From Clostridium sp. CAG:354_28_25 (GTDB taxonomy: Bacteria; Bacillota; Clostridia; TANB77; CAG-508), in the NCBI GenBank assembly GCA_001915925.1, contig MNRL01000018.1, positions 1 to 64,000 of the forward strand: a stretch of DNA of 64,000 bases, given 5' to 3'. Position 1 is the first letter of the stretch; the number at the start of each line of letters is the position of its first letter. A program made the translations under genes and the position numbers. Shown here piece after piece: positions 45,058 through 54,296 of this stretch. The notes below the pieces were generated by a model. The model did no database searches, had not been told where the DNA came from, and saw only the letters and a list, made by a program, of their open reading frames with translations.

Positions 45058-48000
45058 AGTTTTCTGCCCATAATGTTTTTAAAGTTCTTTTAGCTTCTCT
45101 ACTTCCACCAATTCCAAAATAATAAGTTGCATCTGAAATATCATACTTTTCATCACTTGCTTGCACTTCAACAGCCTTATATAATCCTTCTGGTAAATCT
45201 AGTGTTAGTTCTCCTTTTGCATCTGTTGTTACTGTGTAATATTCTCTTCCATTTATCGTCTCTCTTGTTCCAATTATTTCTCCTTTACTATTTCTCGCTT
45301 CTACTTCTCCTTCATCTACATTATATATTGCTAATTTTGTATTTGGTAATACTTCTCCTGTTTCTCCATCTTTCTTTATTAACTTAAATGAAGGACTATC
45401 TTCTACTGTTAATTTTATTGTATTTCCTTCTACTGTAAATCTTGATGAATCGCTCTCTTCTCCCTCTTCATTTATCTCTTTTAATTTTAATGTTCCTTCT
45501 ATTATCTCTGCTTTAAACCTAATATCTTTTACTTTGGCATATCCTGATGGTGCTAATACTTCTTTTAATGTATATGTTTGGTCTATATTTTTATCTGATT
45601 CATATTGATATAACCCTGTTATTGTTAATTTTCCTTCACTATCTGTTATATATTCTCCTAGTTCTTCTGTTCCTTTATATAATCTGAATTTTGCTCCTTC
45701 TAGATATGTTGTTTCTTCTGTTCCCTCGCCATTTTCTCCTTCTTCTACAGGTGTTGTTCTCTTAATCTTTATTACTTCTAAATCATATGTAGGAATCTTC
45801 TCATTATCTAATGTTATATTTATTGTTGGTATACCATTATCTTCTATAGTATTCTGTTCTAAATTATCTCCTTCTAGAACTTCTACACTATAGTTTCCAT
45901 CATTATTTACAATCTTAAATTTTATTGGACTTGCTAAATAATATCCCTCTGCCTTTACTTCCTCCAATGTATATTCTTGCTCTACAGATAAACCTCTTAG
46001 TGTTGCTTCTCCATTTGCATTTGTTGTAACACTTCTTCCGTTTTCACTTAAGCCATATCCTGTTAATTTAAAACGTACGCCTTTTAGTAATGTTTCTGTG
46101 CCTTCTTCTTTCTTAGTTATTTTTATACTAGCCTTTACTTCATCTTCTACTTCTACATTTACTTTGTATTCTTCTCCATCTACTTTTGTTACTGTCATGT
46201 CTCCTTTTATGAATCCTTCTGTTCTTTCTATACTTAAGTTTCCTTCTTCATCTACATGACCAATAAACCTGATAATATTTGAATTTAATTCATAATCATC
46301 TGGCGTTTTTATTTCTTGTATTATATATGCTTTTTCTGCATATAAGTTTGATACTTCTAGTTTGCCTTCTGCATTTGTTACTCCTGTTTTGCTTTCTCCT
46401 GTTTCTTCGTCTGTTATTCTATATGTTGCTCCTGGTACTAATTTATCTTTTCCTTTTTGATATTTTGTAAATTCTAAATTATATTTTTCTGCTATTCTTA
46501 ATCCTAATTTATTAGGCTCTGTCTCTGTTCTATATTTTCCTTCATCTGTATCTAAACAGAAATATATCGCATGATGACTATATGCAACTTCATTAAATGC
46601 TAATCCATTTGGAATTTCTACAACATAGTTAAATACAAACTCTTTTCCTATAGGCATTACATAATTACCTAAATCTATTAAATATGTTTTTACATTATCC
46701 CAGTTTGCTACTTCTTCTGCTGGCTTCCAACCATTTGCGGAATCATTTAAGTCACTTGAAGGATTTTCATTTTCTGAATAATATACTGTTGCAATTTCTT
46801 TTAATTCTTCTGGTAATTCTATTCCTGCATTTGTCATCTTGCTTGTAAATGTTGAACCTAAATCTGCTCCATTTATTACATATGTATTTCCTTCGAATGG
46901 TATCTTTCCTAATATTTGTATCTCACTTGTTGTACTTGCATAATTATTCTTTAATTGTACTCCTATTTTTACTGTTTGCGTTTCTTGTTCTTGATCTACT
47001 ACTGCATATACTGGTTTTATATCTGCTATTTGTGGTGATATTACCTCACTACCTTTATCATCATAATCACTTGCAACTTGGTTTGTTAATATACTATTTG
47101 GTGATACCATACTTATACTTGTTGTTCTATAGTTTACTTGCTCTTCTGTATTTAAGTTATTATTTACATCATATATATCTTGTGCTTTATAATAATAATT
47201 TTCTCCATTTTCATTAGAAGCATATAACTCTATGTTCCTTGTACTTGTTGCTTTTCTTGGGTCTGGTGATAAATCTACATCTATTGTTATTTCATATGTT
47301 GCAGGACTATCATTTTTTGTTACTATTTTTATGTATCTACAATTATCTTGTTCTATTATTTCATAACTTTCTATATTTACACTTGAATTACTTATTTCTA
47401 CATTATTTATTTGCGCATCTATTATTTCTTCTGGTAGTTTTACCAAAAATATTCCATTTTTCCATTCTACTTCATTGTAATTTGTATTTCCTTCTGCTTC
47501 TATTGTTATTATCTCATTTTTCTCTGTTGCTTGTGTTGATATCGTATTTTTGCTTATACGTATATTTGCCACTGATATTGGTGCTTCATAATTTGCTTGA
47601 TGTGTATCTGTATTTACATATGTTTCTCCTACATATCCTACTAATGTTGATTTAATATATTGTAATTCATCAAATTGTGTTCTTTCATATTTTTCAGTTA
47701 TTTTACTATCATCTATTTCTTTTATGTTATATACATACAAATAACTTTCATCATTTACTATTCCACTTGTTTCTATTCTTACGTGTTTTACTGGTAATTC
47801 ATATTTATATGGATTACTGCTAGAATATTTATTCCAATTCTCTTTTGTAAATGTTACAAGTAAATCTCCTGTTTCTTCGTTATATACTTTTATCCATCCG
47901 TCTTCACCTAAAATATTATCTGCTCCTGTAAAATATACTCCTACATTTGATACTACATCATCTGTACTTTCTTCATCTGCATTCGTTTTTATAAATTGAT

Positions 48001-49384
48001 CTGTTACTTGTTCATTTCCTGTTACAGTCTCTTTCATTACTAGTCCTGGTAAGTTTTCTCCTGTTCCTATATATGCTTGCCATAGTACTGTATATGTATC
48101 ATCTTTTTCTTCATCTGATACCCCATTATATATATTTAATGGTTTTACTTTTGAAACTATATATCTTGTAGTTGGATCATATACTCTTTTTCCTACTGTT
48201 ACATCAAATCTTGATATCGTTCCTTTTGGATTTTCATAGTTTACTACTATCGTAGAACTTGCTGTATTTGACCTATATGGATTTCTAAATTCTTCATTTG
48301 GATTATTGTATCCTTCATAATATGTTTTTACTGGTATTTTTATTTGTATTGTCTCTGTTCCTAATGTTTGATATGCTTCTATTGGATAAACTACTTTTAT
48401 TCCATAACTATTACTTCTTGATACTTTTGTTGTTACATTTCCTTGCTCATCTACCTCGGCTGTTCTTTCTATTGTGAATGTTCTTGTTTCTGCATTATAG
48501 TTAAACACAGCATTACTTCCTGTGTAGTCTACACTTGTTGGCCCATATCCATTTAACTCTGGTATCTCTCCCTCTACATAATTTTTGCTTATTATTAATT
48601 GATTTGCTATTTCATTTGTATATACTGTGAAGTCTAAATTTACTACTCCACTTTCTTCGTCTATTACATTCTCTAAATTTTTGCTTTGATTAGTTGTACT
48701 TATACTTGCTCTTGTCTCTCCATACCAGTCTGTTTCTAAGTTTACTTCTTTTCTTATCTCTATCTCTTCATTTTCTTCGTTTACATATGTTCCTGTTAAT
48801 ATTACTTTATTATCTTGTCTTGATAAATTATTTATATTATTTCCTATTGCATCTGCTTTACTTGACGTATATGAATAATCTCCACTTCTTACTATTCCTG
48901 TTAATAATTTCTGGGTTCCATTGTTTAAATCATTGAATTCTATTGCTTTTATGTTATTTCCTATGTAATTATCTTTTAATTCATTATCTTTTGGTAGGGA
49001 CGTTTGTAAATAGAAATTGTTTCCTTGTATCTCTATTTTCGCATTCTTTAACATTCCTGCTGTTTCTACATTTATTTCCATATACAAGGTATCTTCTTGT
49101 CCTATTTCTTTACATGTTCCTTTTATTTTTTCTGCATATCCATCTTGATTTATATCACGTAAAAAGAATGCACTAAATTTTATATTTTCAGTACCTTCTA
49201 CTTCTTCATCATCTTCTGTAAATTCTTCATAATTCATTGCTCTTCCTAATTCTGGATTTGCTTTTACTAAATTAGCTTTTTCTATTCTAGCCATAATTGC
49301 TGTTATTACTATTACTAGTATTATTGCTATTACTCCTCCTGCTAATATTAGTTTTATTTTTGCACCTTCTTGTTTTCTAAACAT
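45044..49384 (-). CDS. Giant adhesin, N-terminal part (membrane anchor, SpaA/Cna-B domains), frameshifted
   Basis: First open frame of the gene, about 1446 residues. ATG at 49384 follows GGGGGG; an upstream in-frame start lies in a hairpin. The N-terminus has one hydrophobic helix (about 12-35, LILAGGVIAIILVIVITAI). Next come a long beta-rich region and three or more SpaA/Cna-B prealbumin-like domains beginning with patterns such as FTKYQKGKDKLVPGATYRI. These domains cluster at about 1000-1440. The frame ends LKTLWAENYGRY; skipping one G at about 45066 changes this to LKTLWAKTMDGTSS, which is the expected repeat sequence. It is the largest surface protein in the window. Its adhesive role is inferred from domain types. 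Confidence 0.82.
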   Translation of the reverse strand: MFRKQEGAKIKLILAGGVIAIILVIVITAIMARIEKANLVKANPELGRAMNYEEFTEDDEEVEGTENIKFSAFFLRDINQDGYAEKIKGTCKEIGQEDTLYMEINVETAGMLKNAKIEIQGNNFYLQTSLPKDNELKDNYIGNNIKAIEFNDLNNGTQKLLTGIVRSGDYSYTSSKADAIGNNINNLSRQDNKVILTGTYVNEENEEIEIRKEVNLETDWYGETRASISTTNQSKNLENVIDEESGVVNLDFTVYTNEIANQLIISKNYVEGEIPELNGYGPTSVDYTGSNAVFNYNAETRTFTIERTAEVDEQGNVTTKVSRSNSYGIKVVYPIEAYQTLGTETIQIKIPVKTYYEGYNNPNEEFRNPYRSNTASSTIVVNYENPKGTISRFDVTVGKRVYDPTTRYIVSKVKPLNIYNGVSDEEKDDTYTVLWQAYIGTGENLPGLVMKETVTGNEQVTDQFIKTNADEESTDDVVSNVGVYFTGADNILGEDGWIKVYNEETGDLLVTFTKENWNKYSSSNPYKYELPVKHVRIETSGIVNDESYLYVYNIKEIDDSKITEKYERTQFDELQYIKSTLVGYVGETYVNTDTHQANYEAPISVANIRISKNTISTQATEKNEIITIEAEGNTNYNEVEWKNGIFLVKLPEEIIDAQINNVEISNSSVNIESYEIIEQDNCRYIKIVTKNDSPATYEITIDVDLSPDPRKATSTRNIELYASNENGENYYYKAQDIYDVNNNLNTEEQVNYRTTSISMVSPNSILTNQVASDYDDKGSEVISPQIADIKPVYAVVDQEQETQTVKIGVQLKNNYASTTSEIQILGKIPFEGNTYVINGADLGSTFTSKMTNAGIELPEELKEIATVYYSENENPSSDLNDSANGWKPAEEVANWDNVKTYLIDLGNYVMPIGKEFVFNYVVEIPNGLAFNEVAYSHHAIYFCLDTDEGKYRTETEPNKLGLRIAEKYNLEFTKYQKGKDKLVPGATYRITDEETGESKTGVTNAEGKLEVSNLYAEKAYIIQEIKTPDDYELNSNIIRFIGHVDEEGNLSIERTEGFIKGDMTVTKVDGEEYKVNVEVEDEVKASIKITKKEEGTETLLKGVRFKLTGYGLSENGRSVTTNANGEATLRGLSVEQEYTLEEVKAEGYYLASPIKFKIVNNDGNYSVEVLEGDNLEQNTIEDNGIPTINITLDNEKIPTYDLEVIKIKRTTPVEEGENGEGTEETTYLEGAKFRLYKGTEELGEYITDSEGKLTITGLYQYESDKNIDQTYTLKEVLAPSGYAKVKDIRFKAEIIEGTLKLKEINEEGEESDSSRFTVEGNTIKLTVEDSPSFKLIKKDGETGEVLPNTKLAIYNVDEGEVEARNSKGEIIGTRETINGREYYTVTTDAKGELTLDLPEGLYKAVEVQASDEKYDISDATYYFGIGGSREAKRTLKTLWAENYGRY

Positions 49385-49397
49385 TTTGTATCCCCCC

Positions 49398-49435
49398 AAA
49401 AACTTGATATTACTTTGATTTTATCAAGTTTTTTT
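49398..49435 (-). promoter_or_regulatory. Hairpin and U run directly before the adhesin ribosome site
   Basis: On the minus strand, AAAAAAACTTGATA, loop, TATCAAGTTTTT then GGGGGG. A stem of about nine base pairs followed by U residues resembles an intrinsic terminator, and the G run immediately after it is the ribosome site of the adhesin. This arrangement would suit attenuation control. Confidence 0.5.
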
Positions 49436-49635
49436 ATCTTATTAAATAGTGCTTTTTGCAACCTTCTTTTTAGCTCTTTATATGTATTTACGCAAGCTTT
49501 TCTTTTATTTGCTTTGCATTTATATTACTTTTATATATCTTTTCAGACATATTTCAACACAAAATTTTTTATATCTCTTACAGCTCGTTTTTCCCTAGTA
49601 AAAATTGCATTGATGACTTTCTGTTATTTGGGCAG

Positions 49636-49676
49636 AAAAAAATCCAAACCATTATTTTCTTAATAGTTTGGATTTT
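49636..49676 (-). terminator. Terminator downstream of dnaE
   Basis: Arms AAAATCCAAAC and GTTTGGATTTT with an AT-rich loop; T residues follow on the minus strand. Confidence 0.75.
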
Positions 49677-49814
49677 CGTATACTATTTGTTATTTATATT
49701 TTTCTTTTTTACTATAGTATATTTTCTTATATCATTACATTATCACTTAATTATCTTTAATACTTGAATCAAAATTCTATAACTTTACAGATATTTTGTA
49801 TTCAAGATTTTCAC

Positions 49815-52800
49815 CTATATCTCTATTCTTTCTTTTCCTACGGTTTCTTCAAACTCTTTTAATATTTCATCTGTTAAATAAATTGCTCCACAAGGTTTTA
49901 GGTCACCATCTTCCATTATTTGAACTGGCATATTATTTCTCTCGCCATGGAAGAATCTTATAAGTCCTCTTAATTTATCTTTTTGTGGTTCATCCATTCC
50001 GTTTATATCTATTGTAAGAATTTTTTGTGTATTATCTCCAAATGGCTTTATAGTTCTTGCAACAATTTTGGGTTCATCATCTTCCCTAATACTTAATCTA
50101 CCTTCTACCATAACAATACTTTCTTCTACTAAGTATTTAGAAGATTCTTGATAACAATTTTCGAATACTATTATTTCTATAGTACCATATAAATCTTCGA
50201 CTGTTACAAATGCCATTATTGTATTATTTTTTGTGTATTTTTTCTTTACACTAGTAATAATTCCCGCATATTTTACAAATTGTCCATCTTTGAATTCATT
50301 TTTTCTTGCAATAAATTCTCCTTCGTCTAAAACTGTCGATTGTAAATTTGCAAATTCTTTAAGTTTCATAGAATTAATATTTGTTTCACTTTCAATTTGA
50401 GTTCTTAACTTTTCAAGTGGATGCCCCGAAATATATATACCAAGCATTTCTTTTTCCATAGAAAGTAAATCTTTTTCTGAAAATTCTTTTTGCTCATTAA
50501 ATGTATATTTAAGTTCATTTACATTATCTTCTGGTGCAGCTAAATCGAACATTGTAACCTGACCTGTAAAACTCTTTCTATTTGTATCTTGAATTGTGTC
50601 TAAAATATTCTCGAATGATGCAAGTAAAGTTGCTCTAGTTTGTTCAAATTCATCAAAAGCCCCAGCTCTTATTAAACTTTCTATACATTTCTTGTTTACT
50701 ATTTCATTTTGCATTCTCTCACAAAAGTCTGTAAAACTCTCATAAGCACCATTTTCTTCTCTTTCTTTTACTATTGCATTTACCGCTGCAATTCCAACAT
50801 TTTTTACACTACCTAGTCCAAATCTTATTTTTCCATTATCAACTGTAAATTTAGTAAAGCTTTTATTAATATCTGGTTTTAAAATTTCTATATTTAGTCT
50901 CTTACATTCATCAATATACATAGGAATTTTATCTAAATTTCCTAAAAAGCTATTTAAGGTAGCTGCCATAAATTCTTCTGGATAATATGCCTTTAGATAT
51001 GCTGTTCTATATGATACTACAGCATATGCAGCAGCATGGCTCTTATTAAATGCGTATTTTGCAAATTCTGCCATCTCGTCAAATATTTTGTTAGCAGACG
51101 CTTCATCTATACCATTTCTAATACATCCTTTAATTACTACATTTCCATTCTCGTCTGTTTGCCCATGTATAAAATACTCTCTTTCTTTTGCCATTACATC
51201 TAGCTTTTTCTTACCCATGGCACGTCTTACTAGGTCGGCTCTACCTAACGAATAACCTGCTAAGTCACGAACTATTTGCATAACTTGCTCTTGGTATACC
51301 ATACAACCATATGTAACTTTAAGAATTGGTATTAATGAAGGATGTGTATATTCTGCATGTTCTGGATCTTTTTTATTCTTAATATATCTTGGTATTTGGT
51401 CCATTGGTCCAGGTCTGTATAAAGAAACTCCAGCTATAATATCTTCCAAGCAGTCCGGCTTTAATTCCTTCATGAAGTTTGTCATACCTTGACTTTCAAA
51501 CTGGAATATGCCAACAGACTCACCATTTTGCCATAATTTATATACTTTTGGATCATTCATGTCTTTATCAAACTCGACATCAATTCCTCTATTTTCTTTT
51601 ACTAAATTTATTGCATCTTGTATAACTGTAAGTGTTCTAAGTCCTAAAAAGTCCATCTTTAGAAGTCCTAATTCTTCCAATGTTGTCATTATAAATTGTG
51701 TTGATATCTGTCCATCTCTAACATATAAAGGCACATATGTATCTACTGGCTCTTTTGTTATAACTATACCACAGGCATGTGTAGAAGCCTGTCTTGGCAT
51801 TCCTTCTAATGCCATAGCAATGTCTAACATCTTATGAATTTCGTCATCTGATTCATATAAATCTCGTAACTCTTTATTTTGTTCCATTGCTTTTTTTATT
51901 GTAATATGTAATTCGTTTGGTATCATTTTTGCTAATTTATCACATTCTGCATATGGCATATCTAATGCTCTTCCAACATCACGAATTACCATTCTAGCAG
52001 ACATAGTTCCAAAAGTAATAATCTGTGAAACATGGTCTTTACCATATTTTCTTTCTACATAATCTATTACTTCTCCTCTTCTTTCGTAGCAAAAGTCCAC
52101 GTCAAAGTCGGGCATACTTATTCTTTCTGGATTTAAGAATCTTTCGAAAAGTAGATTATATTTCATTGGGTCAATGTCTGTTATTCCTATAGCATATGCT
52201 AAAATTGAACCAGCTCCAGAACCACGTCCTGGTCCAACTGGTATACCTACAGATTTTGCATAATTTATGTAATCCCAAACTATTAAATAGTAATCTACAT
52301 ATCCCATTTGTGATATTATCTTAAGTTCATATGAAGCCCTATCTAAAATTTCTTGTGAAGGATTCTCACCATATCTTTTCTTTATACCATCATCACATAA
52401 TTTTTTAAAATAATCGTAATGTGTTGCATATTCTGGTGGAACATCGTAGTTAGGCAAAATTGTATGTCCAAATTCAAACTCTACATTACACTTTTCTGCT
52501 ATTTTTACAGTATTTTCTATTGCATCTGGGAAATTTTTAAAATACTCTGACATTTCTTCTGGAGATTTTACATATAGTTCATCTGTTTCAAATCTCATTC
52601 TGTCTTCATCAGTAATTCGTTTTCCTGTTTGTATACAAAGTAATACTTCATGATTATATGCATCTTCTCTTTTTAAATAGTGTGCATCATTTGTGGCAAC
52701 AATTGGAATATCCAATCTTCTTGCAATTTGAATTATTTTTTGATTTACCATTACTTGTTCTTTTACACCATTATTTTGTATTTCTAAGTAATAATCTTCT

Positions 52801-53297
52801 CCAAATACATTTTTATGCCATTTAGCAACATTTTCTGCCTCTTCTATATTTCCATTTAATATCGCTTGGCTTACGCTTCCGGCTAAACATCCACTTAAAC
52901 AAATTATTCCTTCATGGTATTTTTCTAGTATTTCTAAGTCTATACGAGGTTTATAATAATAACCTTCTGTAAATCCTAATGATACTAATTTACTTAAGTT
53001 TTGATATCCCTTATTATTTTTTGCAAGTAATATTAAATGATAATATCTCTTATCTTGAGGTTCTTTATCAAATCTTGTTCTAGATGCTACATATACTTCA
53101 CAACCAATTATTGGTTTAATACCTTCTTTTTTACATGCTTTATAAAAGTCAATAACACCATACATAACACCATGGTCTGTTATTGCCATTGCTTTCATTC
53201 CCAGTTCTTTTGCCCTTACTGGCAAATCTTTTATTCTATTTGCTCCATCTAATAAACTAAACTCACTATGTATGTGTAAATGTACAAAATCAGGCAT
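49815..53297 (-). CDS. dnaE: DNA polymerase III alpha subunit DnaE
   Basis: DnaE extends primers, mainly on the lagging strand, in Gram-positive replication together with PolC. The protein (1160 residues) has the N-terminal PHP domain (HIHSEFSLLDG). The catalytic aspartates lie in MPDFDVDFCYERR, the conserved stretch YGCMVYQEQVMQI follows, and the C-terminal part has an OB-fold domain. Length and order are normal for DnaE1-type enzymes. GGAGAG precedes the ATG at 53297. A family B repeat pair lies upstream. PolC is presumably elsewhere. Confidence 0.95.
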   Translation of the reverse strand: MPDFVHLHIHSEFSLLDGANRIKDLPVRAKELGMKAMAITDHGVMYGVIDFYKACKKEGIKPIIGCEVYVASRTRFDKEPQDKRYYHLILLAKNNKGYQNLSKLVSLGFTEGYYYKPRIDLEILEKYHEGIICLSGCLAGSVSQAILNGNIEEAENVAKWHKNVFGEDYYLEIQNNGVKEQVMVNQKIIQIARRLDIPIVATNDAHYLKREDAYNHEVLLCIQTGKRITDEDRMRFETDELYVKSPEEMSEYFKNFPDAIENTVKIAEKCNVEFEFGHTILPNYDVPPEYATHYDYFKKLCDDGIKKRYGENPSQEILDRASYELKIISQMGYVDYYLIVWDYINYAKSVGIPVGPGRGSGAGSILAYAIGITDIDPMKYNLLFERFLNPERISMPDFDVDFCYERRGEVIDYVERKYGKDHVSQIITFGTMSARMVIRDVGRALDMPYAECDKLAKMIPNELHITIKKAMEQNKELRDLYESDDEIHKMLDIAMALEGMPRQASTHACGIVITKEPVDTYVPLYVRDGQISTQFIMTTLEELGLLKMDFLGLRTLTVIQDAINLVKENRGIDVEFDKDMNDPKVYKLWQNGESVGIFQFESQGMTNFMKELKPDCLEDIIAGVSLYRPGPMDQIPRYIKNKKDPEHAEYTHPSLIPILKVTYGCMVYQEQVMQIVRDLAGYSLGRADLVRRAMGKKKLDVMAKEREYFIHGQTDENGNVVIKGCIRNGIDEASANKIFDEMAEFAKYAFNKSHAAAYAVVSYRTAYLKAYYPEEFMAATLNSFLGNLDKIPMYIDECKRLNIEILKPDINKSFTKFTVDNGKIRFGLGSVKNVGIAAVNAIVKEREENGAYESFTDFCERMQNEIVNKKCIESLIRAGAFDEFEQTRATLLASFENILDTIQDTNRKSFTGQVTMFDLAAPEDNVNELKYTFNEQKEFSEKDLLSMEKEMLGIYISGHPLEKLRTQIESETNINSMKLKEFANLQSTVLDEGEFIARKNEFKDGQFVKYAGIITSVKKKYTKNNTIMAFVTVEDLYGTIEIIVFENCYQESSKYLVEESIVMVEGRLSIREDDEPKIVARTIKPFGDNTQKILTIDINGMDEPQKDKLRGLIRFFHGERNNMPVQIMEDGDLKPCGAIYLTDEILKEFEETVGKERIEI

Positions 53298-53311
53298 TTT
53301 TCTCTCCTTTT

Positions 53312-53385
53312 GAACTCGAGGGACGGGGCTTAAAGTTCAAATTTTATGTTGAGCAAATGAACTTTTAACCCCGTCCCTAAAGTTC
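53312..53385. repeat. REP-like repeats, family B, inverted pair
   Basis: Two 27-base copies (53312-53338 and 53359-53385) lie in opposite orientation 20 bases apart, so the region can form a long hairpin. This paired layout is characteristic of REP doublets (BIME-like). Confidence 0.8.
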
Positions 53386-53569
53386 ATCTTAATTCTTCTT
53401 GTTATGTTATCATATTTTTCTTAATTTAACAATTATTTAGGCAAGAATATATTGTTAGAAATATTAAAAAAATTTAAAATATTTTTAATATTCGACATCT
53501 TTCAACAGACATTGCATTTTTTATCTGATATTATATTTTTTACACCCAAGAAAAAGGAGATGAATTTAA

Positions 53570-53701
53570 ATGTACATAGGTACTGTCACTATTTCTGTAT
53601 TTAAAGATGAAAAAAATGAGGTTAATTTTAAAATTAATATTGATAATGATGATGTATTACCTGTTTCATACGTTATTGAAGATACTTTAAAATTATATTA
53701 A
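53570..53701 (+). CDS. Small protein of 43 residues, unknown
   Basis: The frame starts at ATG 53570 behind AAAAAGGAGATG, a strong ribosome site with good spacing, and ends at TAA 53701. The protein starts MYIGTVTISVF, is rich in Val, Ile, Asp and Asn, and ends DTLKLY. No membrane helix or cysteine is seen. A terminator (53709-53735) follows, so it looks like a complete small transcription unit. I do not recognise it. Confidence 0.6.
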   Translation: MYIGTVTISVFKDEKNEVNFKINIDNDDVLPVSYVIEDTLKLY

Positions 53702-53708
53702 TTATTTA

Positions 53709-53735
53709 GACTAACTTTTGTTAGTCATTTTATTT
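53709..53735 (+). terminator. Terminator of the 43-residue gene
   Basis: GACTAAC, TTTT loop, GTTAGTC, then ATTTTATTT. Confidence 0.7.
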
Positions 53736-53788
53736 CTAAAATAAGTATGCAATACAGCGAAATCAAATATCTTTTTTTACTTTTTCTA

Positions 53789-53817
53789 TTGACAAAAAAA
53801 GGATATGCTATTATAAT
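53789..53817 (+). promoter_or_regulatory. Promoter of tRNA-Met
   Basis: TTGACA (53789-53794), exactly 17 bases, TATAAT (53812-53817): a consensus strong promoter 20 bases before the tRNA. Confidence 0.85.
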
Positions 53818-53836
53818 AATATCTGTTACAGCAAAT

Positions 53837-53913
53837 GGCGAAGTAGCTCAGTTGGCTAGAGCATTCGGTTCATACCCGAAGGGTCATGTGTTCGAATCAC
53901 ATCTTCGCTACCA
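53837..53913 (+). tRNA. tRNA-Met (anticodon CAT), elongator type
   Basis: A 77-base cloverleaf with CCA encoded. The anticodon arm is TTCGG TTCATAC CCGAA. The stem lacks the three consecutive G-C pairs next to the loop that mark initiator tRNA. A G-T pair at the acceptor end (position 1) with otherwise full pairing also argues for the elongator. A CAT tRNA for isoleucine (lysidine-modified) cannot be fully excluded. Confidence 0.9.
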
Positions 53914-53929
53914 ATGTAAAATCTATGTA

Positions 53930-53969
53930 AATAGCTTGTATCTAAAGATACAGGCTATTTTACTTTTTG
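53930..53969 (+). terminator. Terminator of tRNA-Met
   Basis: AATAGCTTGTATC, TAAA loop, GATACAGGCTATT then TTACTTTTT. Confidence 0.75.
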
Positions 53970-54043
53970 TAATTAACCTTTTTTATTATTAATTTTTAAA
54001 AATTTTATTTTTCAATTTCAATCTTTTATAGCTCAAAATTTAT

Positions 54044-54072
54044 TTGACAAATATATTTTTTCATAGTAAAAT
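54044..54072 (+). promoter_or_regulatory. Promoter of the candidate antitoxin RNA
   Basis: TTGACA (54044-54049), 17-base spacer, TAAAAT (54067-54072). Start of the RNA is expected near 54079. Confidence 0.75.
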
Positions 54073-54078
54073 AAATAC

Positions 54079-54160
54079 AGGAAATGGAGAAACCACAAAA
54101 GTGGTTTGCCGTTATAGATGTAAAAAACACATCTCCCGGTCAAGACAGATGTGTTTTTTT
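54079..54160 (+). ncRNA. Candidate antisense antitoxin RNA of a type I toxin-antitoxin pair
   Basis: A consensus promoter is followed, about 50 bases later, by a terminator hairpin (CACATCT 54128-54134, AGATGTG 54147-54153, T run), giving an RNA of about 82 bases with no ORF. A 5' stem-loop has AAACCAC, AAAA, GTGGTTT. The AAACCAC arm is complementary to GTGGTTT in the 5' leader of the toxin mRNA read from the other strand. Both transcripts run toward the same terminator and would overlap there. This layout matches Fst/par and Clostridioides type I systems (family knowledge); the RNA itself has not been seen. Confidence 0.7.
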
Positions 54161-54165
54161 ATTGG

Positions 54166-54288
54166 TTATTTTTGTTTGCTAATAATTACTACTAATGCAA
54201 TAATTAAGGCAAACGTAATGATAGTTACTGATACAAGACCAGTAAAAAGTAATTTTATTATTAATAATAAAGTATGTACTTCTATCAT
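54166..54288 (-). CDS. Candidate type I toxin: 40-residue hydrophobic holin-like peptide
   Basis: The peptide starts MIEVHTLLLIIKLLFTGL, is almost entirely one membrane helix, and ends with a short basic tail SKQK. This matches holin-like and TxpA/BsrG-type toxins, which damage the membrane. The ATG at 54288 has AAGGAGGTGA upstream, a near-perfect ribosome site; a longer in-frame extension to 54381 has none and covers the promoter. A promoter lies at 54353-54381 and a bidirectional terminator follows the stop codon. The antisense RNA at 54079-54160 would control it. Toxicity is inferred. Confidence 0.75.
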   Translation of the reverse strand: MIEVHTLLLIIKLLFTGLVSVTIITFALIIALVVIISKQK

Positions 54289-54296
54289 ACGCCTCA

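Larger units (their letters stand above)
49385..49814. other. Adhesin leader and dnaE-adhesin intergenic region
   Basis: This gap of 430 bases holds the dnaE terminator (49636-49676), the presumed adhesin promoter region and a hairpin directly before the adhesin ribosome site (49398-49435). I found no coding frame with a ribosome site and no riboswitch motif I can name. The stretch from 49440 to 49630 is AT-rich and could be a leader RNA. Confidence 0.55.

Noticed and set aside
37272..49384. Long plus-strand frames rich in Leu, Tyr and Phe inside the adhesin and elsewhere
   Set aside because: They mirror repetitive minus-strand coding sequence in an AT-rich genome, lack ribosome sites and have implausible composition.
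49440..49630. c-di-GMP riboswitch controlling the adhesin
   Set aside because: GGDEF and adhesin genes in one window made it plausible, but I found no GEMM-I or GEMM-II consensus in the leader.
20000..50000. CRISPR array or prophage
   Set aside because: No regularly spaced identical repeats, no integrase, terminase or capsid genes. The dUTPase resembles phage forms but sits alone among housekeeping genes.
53837..53913. Initiator tRNA-fMet
   Set aside because: The three G-C pairs at the base of the anticodon stem are missing and the acceptor end is paired.
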